Positions 59,270-64,000 of a stretch of 64,000 bases of DNA are shown piece after piece; within the stretch, counting starts at the first letter, position 1, and every line of letters begins with the position of its first letter. A program made the position numbers and the translations under genes. This DNA is from Parelaphostrongylus tenuis (lineage: Eukaryota; Nematoda; Chromadorea; Rhabditida; Metastrongylidae), in assembly GCA_019055375.1 (NCBI GenBank), contig JAHQIW010003838.1, positions 1 through 64,000 of the forward strand. The letters run 5' to 3'. The notes under the pieces are model-generated. The model made no database searches, was not told where the DNA came from, and saw only the letters and a program-made list of their open reading frames with translations.

Positions 59270-60440
59270 TCCTCAGGATGCCTCTCTCTATCAACCTACC
59301 TTCCTCTGAAGAGGAATATAAATTGCAATACCGAAAATTGGATAAAGAATGGTCCAAACGGCAAAACTGTGAGCTTTCAACAATCGCTTGCTCGTACTCA
59401 TAACTGAATTACCAACCTGTCTCGTCTCTACACACTCATTAAAACACATAAACTTTCACTGATGTGTTTCGGTCTACCGATCCCTTAACTTTCAAAGCTA
59501 GACCAATCATTAGCTGTATAAGCAGACCAACGGATAAATCAACGTGGTTCTTTAGCCACATATTATTGCAATTATTGTTCTTACTAACCCACCCCCCAAA
59601 CACCAATATGATACCAGAGCACCTTAAAAATGCGCGTCAAAGTCATACGTTTTTAATGGAGTCGTTTGATGTTACAGCGCTCTGTACAAACGTCTTAAAT
59701 GACGTCGCAAAACAAGCCACTCATGAATCACTGATAGAAAACACGGAAAGCGTAGGTATGTTTGGTTTGTCTGTCCAACAGCTTATCACACTCCTTAAGT
59801 CATGCCTAAGCTGTTCTATATTTAGGTGGTCGGGAAAATATTTCGCACACGTTAGAGGGTTGGCAATGGGGCAAAGACTAGCACCCAGTTTAGCCATTGC
59901 TTTCATGTCAAAAGCGAAGGCTCCAGCTCTCTATTGGCGTCCAATACTCTACTGTCGACAAATAGACGATTGTTTTGTCGTCTGCTCTACACAAGCGGAG
60001 ATGGATAAATGCTTCGAACTTCTGAACGAATAGTCAGAAATTGTTAAGTTAACGCGACAGCAACATTCAGAGGCTTTCCTACCTGAACGTTCAAGTGCAA
60101 CACAGTGATAGTGTCTACAAAACAAAATGATATCGCAAGCCTAGCAGCAAAAACATCTCAGTGCATTACCTCTCCTCTCATTTCTCGTTTACTAAAAAAG
60201 CGCTTATCAGAATATGTATCGAACAGCTATAAGTGTTTGTAAAGGTGACGATAAAAGAAGGGTATCACTATACTTAGCGCGACAAATAGCCATTTATGAT
60301 GGGTATGAAGAAAAACATCCGCTAACGTTGGGCTGTAAAAGAGCAAAAGGTCTCGCAATGAGAACAACAGGGTGCCATAAGTAAATAGTGAGGTACCCCT
60401 TAATCTCTGTGGTAAGTACTGGACAAAAGACCTCGGCTAC
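59270..60440 (+). pseudogene. PLE C, RT domain, decayed
   Basis: A lineage distinct from A and B. It opens with PSSEEEYKLQYRKLDKEWSK, then RPIISCISRPTDKSTWFF, MESFDVTALCTNVLND, IFRWSGKYFAHVRGLAMGQR, LAPSLAIAFMSKAKAP and the catalytic box as YCRQIDDCFVVCSTQ. The frame stops at 60031, and later pieces (ISVHYLSSHFSFTKKALIR) are in shifted frames. It fades near 60380, before any GIY-YIG domain. The catalytic aspartates remain, but the Y of YIDD is Q, with C-R-Q replacing C-R-Y. Confidence 0.85.
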
Positions 60441-61720
60441 TTCTACGTTAAAGAAGACGCACCTAGAATGGTCTTGACACGCGTTTGGGACGAAATTAAG
60501 ATGAAGACATGCGCGAGCATTGTTGGAAAACTTCAAAGGAGATTTTGTGAATGTACAGAGGTTGAAGGAGGCAACATTGGGAATTTATTATGAATTTTTT
60601 GCTTATTGTTGTAATTGTCGATCTGACAAGCGTAAATATTCGTCTACATATGATTTCATTCATTTAAACAGTATTTTTTTACTGTTGAATTATCTGAGAA
60701 AATGGCAGAGCTTCTTAGGTGCAGTTTAACACTTTCAGGACAGCGTGTATCACTCATGGTACACGCGCATTTTGGGGTTTTCTCGTCGAACACAAGTTTT
60801 CATTAGACTTCAAGTAGTCATTCGATAGCTGAAAAATTGCAATTCCGATGGTATACTTAACTTTTGAAAACGCCCCCTAGTGAGCTGTAGCACCAGATAT
60901 ACAACAACTTTTTTCCTTCGGAGTGTATGGCAGTTGTGACTGCTTGGCCTTTTTGTCGGATAAAGGATAAAGTAGTTTTTATTGGATTTTTGCAGCCACT
61001 CGGGAGTCTAAAATGACACTTCTAAATACGTACTTGATTTTTCAATTTAATTCAATTGTAGGTTTTTTAGGCTCTGTAGTAACGACGAACATAAATTACT
61101 TTTCACGTTCGGGTGTTTTGCATGTTTCAGCATCTCTTATGCTTGGCTTTCCGATAAAGCATTGATAGCCATGCGATATCTCAGAAATATAGATTTTGAA
61201 AGTTGTTGGTTTTTTTCTACTGATTTTTCCAAGCGACTCAGCAAAAGGATCAAAATCACGTTACACTCTGAGTAGTTGGCTTGTCGAATGAACATCTCTG
61301 GGTGTATTGTTAATTGTATATTGAACTCGTACACCGAAGGCAACTTATGATCAGAAGAAATGATACGTTTCTGAAGGAGAAAAGACTTTTCTCTTGTAGG
61401 AGCCCTATTGTGAGCATTATTGTGTAGACAAAAAAATGTCATTCAGAAAGTATGATTATTGGAGTTGAATAAGAAGTTTCCTGTTGCATCAGTTCCGCGT
61501 TGAAATAGTCCTTAGATGAGCACTTCTTGGTCGTTTCAGTTTGTTTTTCTTGCACTTTCAACGCGAGACTGTATTGAATGAGCACTGTCAACCACCGCTT
61601 CCCTAATTCACAGGGCATCAAATGAACATGATTATTTCATCGCGCTAATTTGTGTATATTGCCCACCTGTCTCATTTTTCAGTCATCTAGTTGTCAATGA
61701 TTTGACTGGTTGCTAGTTTG
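60441..61720. other. No gene recognised
   Basis: 60470-60720 resembles 37610-37850 (shared TTGACACGCGTT and GCGCGAGCAT-like stretches). 60800-60900 carries the CATTCGATAGCTGAAAAATT core. No coding signal of substance; frame 61137-61442 has no recognisable domain. Confidence 0.35.
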
Positions 61721-62490
61721 TAATCTTTTTCAATGGACGAATGAGTAACCCAGTGGGTTCTCCTAGTTGTAGTAACTCTGGATACCATTTCTTTCCTCTA
61801 GGATTTCTATGAAGAAATCACAACAAATCGAGCATTCGTTTTGTGTGCCTTTGAAATTCTGACGGCTTGATCGGTAACGGCTTCCATTAATCAGCCGTCA
61901 CGAAGAGGCATCAGCTCTAAGGCTTACTCGATTTTCGACGACAAGTTGTGCGGAGCAGAGCTCCGATTTTTGATGCGTGACGCAGTTGAGGACTTTGGAT
62001 CATCGCTCACGTTTGTAAGGCACGGGGAACGCCTAGCGCCGTTCTTCCGATTGCGCATTAGGTGATTAGATATTGGGTGATTCTTCGCTCCCCTTACTTA
62101 TAGACCAGCGTTCTGAAGCACTTGTTAAGACAGAAATAATCTGATTTGAAAAGCTGCACAAAATTGAATGTGCCTCATTTCCTTCGTCATACTCTCGCTA
62201 CTCATATACGCTCCCCAGGCCGCTCTCTTCTTCCTGCTGAGGGCTGGCCCTTCATTGCAGTGACTTTCCGACGTAAACAGATACAAATGGAACATTCGGA
62301 AGAATTCATTCCATTGTATAAGGTATTCAAATCCAATGCATTTCTCATAAGCATGCGTTGTCGTGGGATTTCGTCGGAAACTAATCGTTCAAGCGTTCTC
62401 GAAGTCGGTCAACATTCGATCTGCTCGGCTCACGCTCTGCGTTATAAGAGCAATGTCATCAGCACAGCATAGTTGACGTTATTCCCTATC
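61721..62490 (-). pseudogene. RTE LINE, catalytic box to C-terminus, decayed
   Basis: In minus orientation, from 62490 to 61721: ADDIALIT-like residues (the RT catalytic box, here at 62440-62475), the thumb region with KYHFHI-type decay, then the C-terminal WTRAV/IPRDIKR region, in many frames. It is the most decayed RTE copy, and the only one here where the ADDI box can still be read. Confidence 0.7.
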
Positions 62491-63819
62491 GCCGAATTTC
62501 ATTGTCTAGTTGCCAAAATTGTGTTACTAAGTGACCTATAGTTTACCTGAAAGCGATTAGGAGCCGTCTGTATAGAATTAACACCATTGTGATCCTCCGA
62601 GACTGACAAACATGCTACTCGTGAGTATCCATTTCTCAAGTTCAGAGTTAGGCAAGCAATGCGCCGACTATGAAAGGCCTACAGCAAAGGATTGGACGTC
62701 AGTCCAGTGATTCTGAAAGAGCCAGCGATCCAGAGTCATTGTGTAGGACGAGTGCGGAGAGGGTGTTAAATTTTAGGGCCAATCTGGGCCGCCTGGATCG
62801 CATATTCGCCATGCGCAGTGCAAATGGCATACCCTGAGCGATTTTTATTGATCTGTTGATTTCTTCTGCCGTTTTGAGATATAATCTAAAACTTCTCATG
62901 ATATTTCGGTACTTCGCGATTTTCTCCACACAGTCATATGCTTTTGGCGCAAACAAAACGGGTATGTTGGAATAAAAAGCTCCATTTTACTATCCAAAAA
63001 CAACGATGTTGGCATTCTGTCAGTTGTAATTTTTTTTACAAGAAGTGTAATTGTAACAACTTTCACATGGAATATAATCATATAAATTTATCAGCTCTGA
63101 CACGTTTCACTATAGGTCATACTAGTGACTGAAAATCGGAGAAGAATGAATAGTTTGTCAAAAAAGATGTTGCACATTGCATGCAAGGACAGCTCATCAA
63201 TATCTCTCAGCATAACTTAGTTTTTATATAAGACTTCGTACGTTTCTAGTTCTCTGTAATTGATAAACGCGAAAAAGAGTCGGAATTCTATGTAATACAG
63301 AAGAATATTCTGGGATTTAATGTTTCTTGCTTAAGAACGCACGAATTGTTGCATGTAATAAGCAAATTCTATGCAATGGGGGTAAATTGTTGAACGGCTT
63401 TGTTCAGCGTGAGTTGCTATTGATCGATACTAATTGCACAAATTGTTGATTTCTGAATGAATATTTAAGCAAAAGATTAAGAGCATTAGTAAAGGCTTCA
63501 AAAATTTGACTCAGGAATATGCAATCTGGCTACTCTTCCCCTCTCCGCATCCATATTCGAAAAGAACATCTTTTGTAATCTTTGCACGATTTAGCAGTTA
63601 TTCAATAGTTTGAATCTCAAAAATTCAACGGTCTATTCTGTTCTTCAAATGTTCTTTATATTATGTTGTAGTAGTAAGAATACAATTTCATTCCGCACTC
63701 AAGCATGTTTTGCTGGACACAGTTTGATAGCCTTTAGATAGCACAAGTCTCATCGTATAAAAGAATATGCTTAAATTTTGAGTGTGCAAAACTTTAGCGC
63801 AGAAAGAGTGTTCTGCAAA
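62491..63819. other. No gene recognised
   Basis: AT-rich sequence with a dispersed-repeat-like core near 63720-63750. No ORF with family similarity. Confidence 0.35.
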
Positions 63820-63824
63820 ATGGA

Positions 63825-63898
63825 CGTCAGTAGTGTAACGGATAGAGCACGCGCTCCCGTATAGAGTAAGGTGCGGGTTCCCGTCCCACTGACGCGAA
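63825..63898 (+). tRNA. tRNA-like sequence, probably a pseudo-tRNA
   Basis: CGTCAGTAGTGTAACGGATA reads like a tRNA 5' half (A box TGTAACGGATAGAG). CTC-CCGTATA-GAG is an anticodon-arm-like hairpin, and GCGGGTTCCCGTCCC is an altered B box (CCC where GAN is expected in the T loop). CGTCAGT and ACTGACG could pair as an acceptor stem, but then the T arm is one pair out of register. No U33 in the anticodon loop. It may be a decayed tRNA or the head of another SINE family. Confidence 0.4.
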
Positions 63899-64000
63899 AG
63901 TTTTACGCATCAATCTTCATCAATAGGTATATTTGAAACATCATACCACTGCTGGAAGCGGTTTAATAAAAAAAGAAGTATTTTATTTGATCTTTAGTAC

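Noticed and set aside
63825..63898. Functional tRNA gene
   Set aside because: The acceptor stem and T arm cannot both be in register, the T loop lacks the GA of the consensus, and U33 is missing, so I list it only as tRNA-like.

Overview
This is eukaryotic genomic DNA with no bacterial-style gene layout. Small introns, AT-rich spacers, tRNA-derived SINEs, RTE-type LINE fragments and Penelope-like elements (PLEs) point to a nematode. The RTE C-terminus and one host-like gene resemble strongylid (hookworm-type) sequences, but that is recognition from memory and was not searched. Almost everything recognisable is mobile or repetitive; only one stretch looks like a spliced host gene.

Layout. 1-4.7 kb: SINEs and an RTE 3' end. 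4.69-18.55 kb: a very large imperfect inverted repeat with arms of about 4.7 kb. Its 4.5 kb spacer holds a multi-exon nematode gene (10692-11853), a PLE tail insertion and a tRNA-like fold-back. Each arm carries a PLE tail remnant and an internally deleted mariner transposase. A third, partial copy of the unit lies at 49.8-52.6 kb. 18.7-21.7 kb: a SINE and two PLE fragments. 21.7-26.9 kb: nothing recognised. 26.9-28.2 kb: a PLE fragment, a hammerhead-bearing fold-back and a SINE. 29.3-36.3 kb: a PLE cluster in which one lineage (B, minus strand) is split by a head-to-head pair of another lineage (A). Lineage A has the longest coding region here, an RT plus GIY-YIG ORF of 593 codons with one in-frame stop upstream. 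42.5-48.1 kb: a SINE, hammerhead repeats (fold-back and a 319-bp tandem array), mariner ends and an RTE end. 48.1-64 kb: local repeats, RTE copies, one more PLE and a tRNA-like sequence.

The most interesting layer is RNA-level. The window carries at least two classes of hammerhead-ribozyme-like motif. Class 1 has a full CUGANGA/GAA core with a loopless palindromic stem III of 4-5 bp (35421-35471, 27566-27608, 43118-43170 minus, 47633-47675, 47952-47994). Class 2 is a minimal variant with a 2-bp ACGU stem III in PLE 3' tails (31239-31273 minus, 34589-34623, 36125-36161, and decayed copies). The class 1 motif sits once per unit in a 319-bp tandem repeat and in two fold-back insertions whose head-to-head layout copies that of the PLE A pair. 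I infer a retrozyme-like non-autonomous family that cleaves its own transcript and uses PLE machinery to move.

No complete, certainly functional protein-coding locus was found. Most element copies have frameshifts, stops or 5' truncation.
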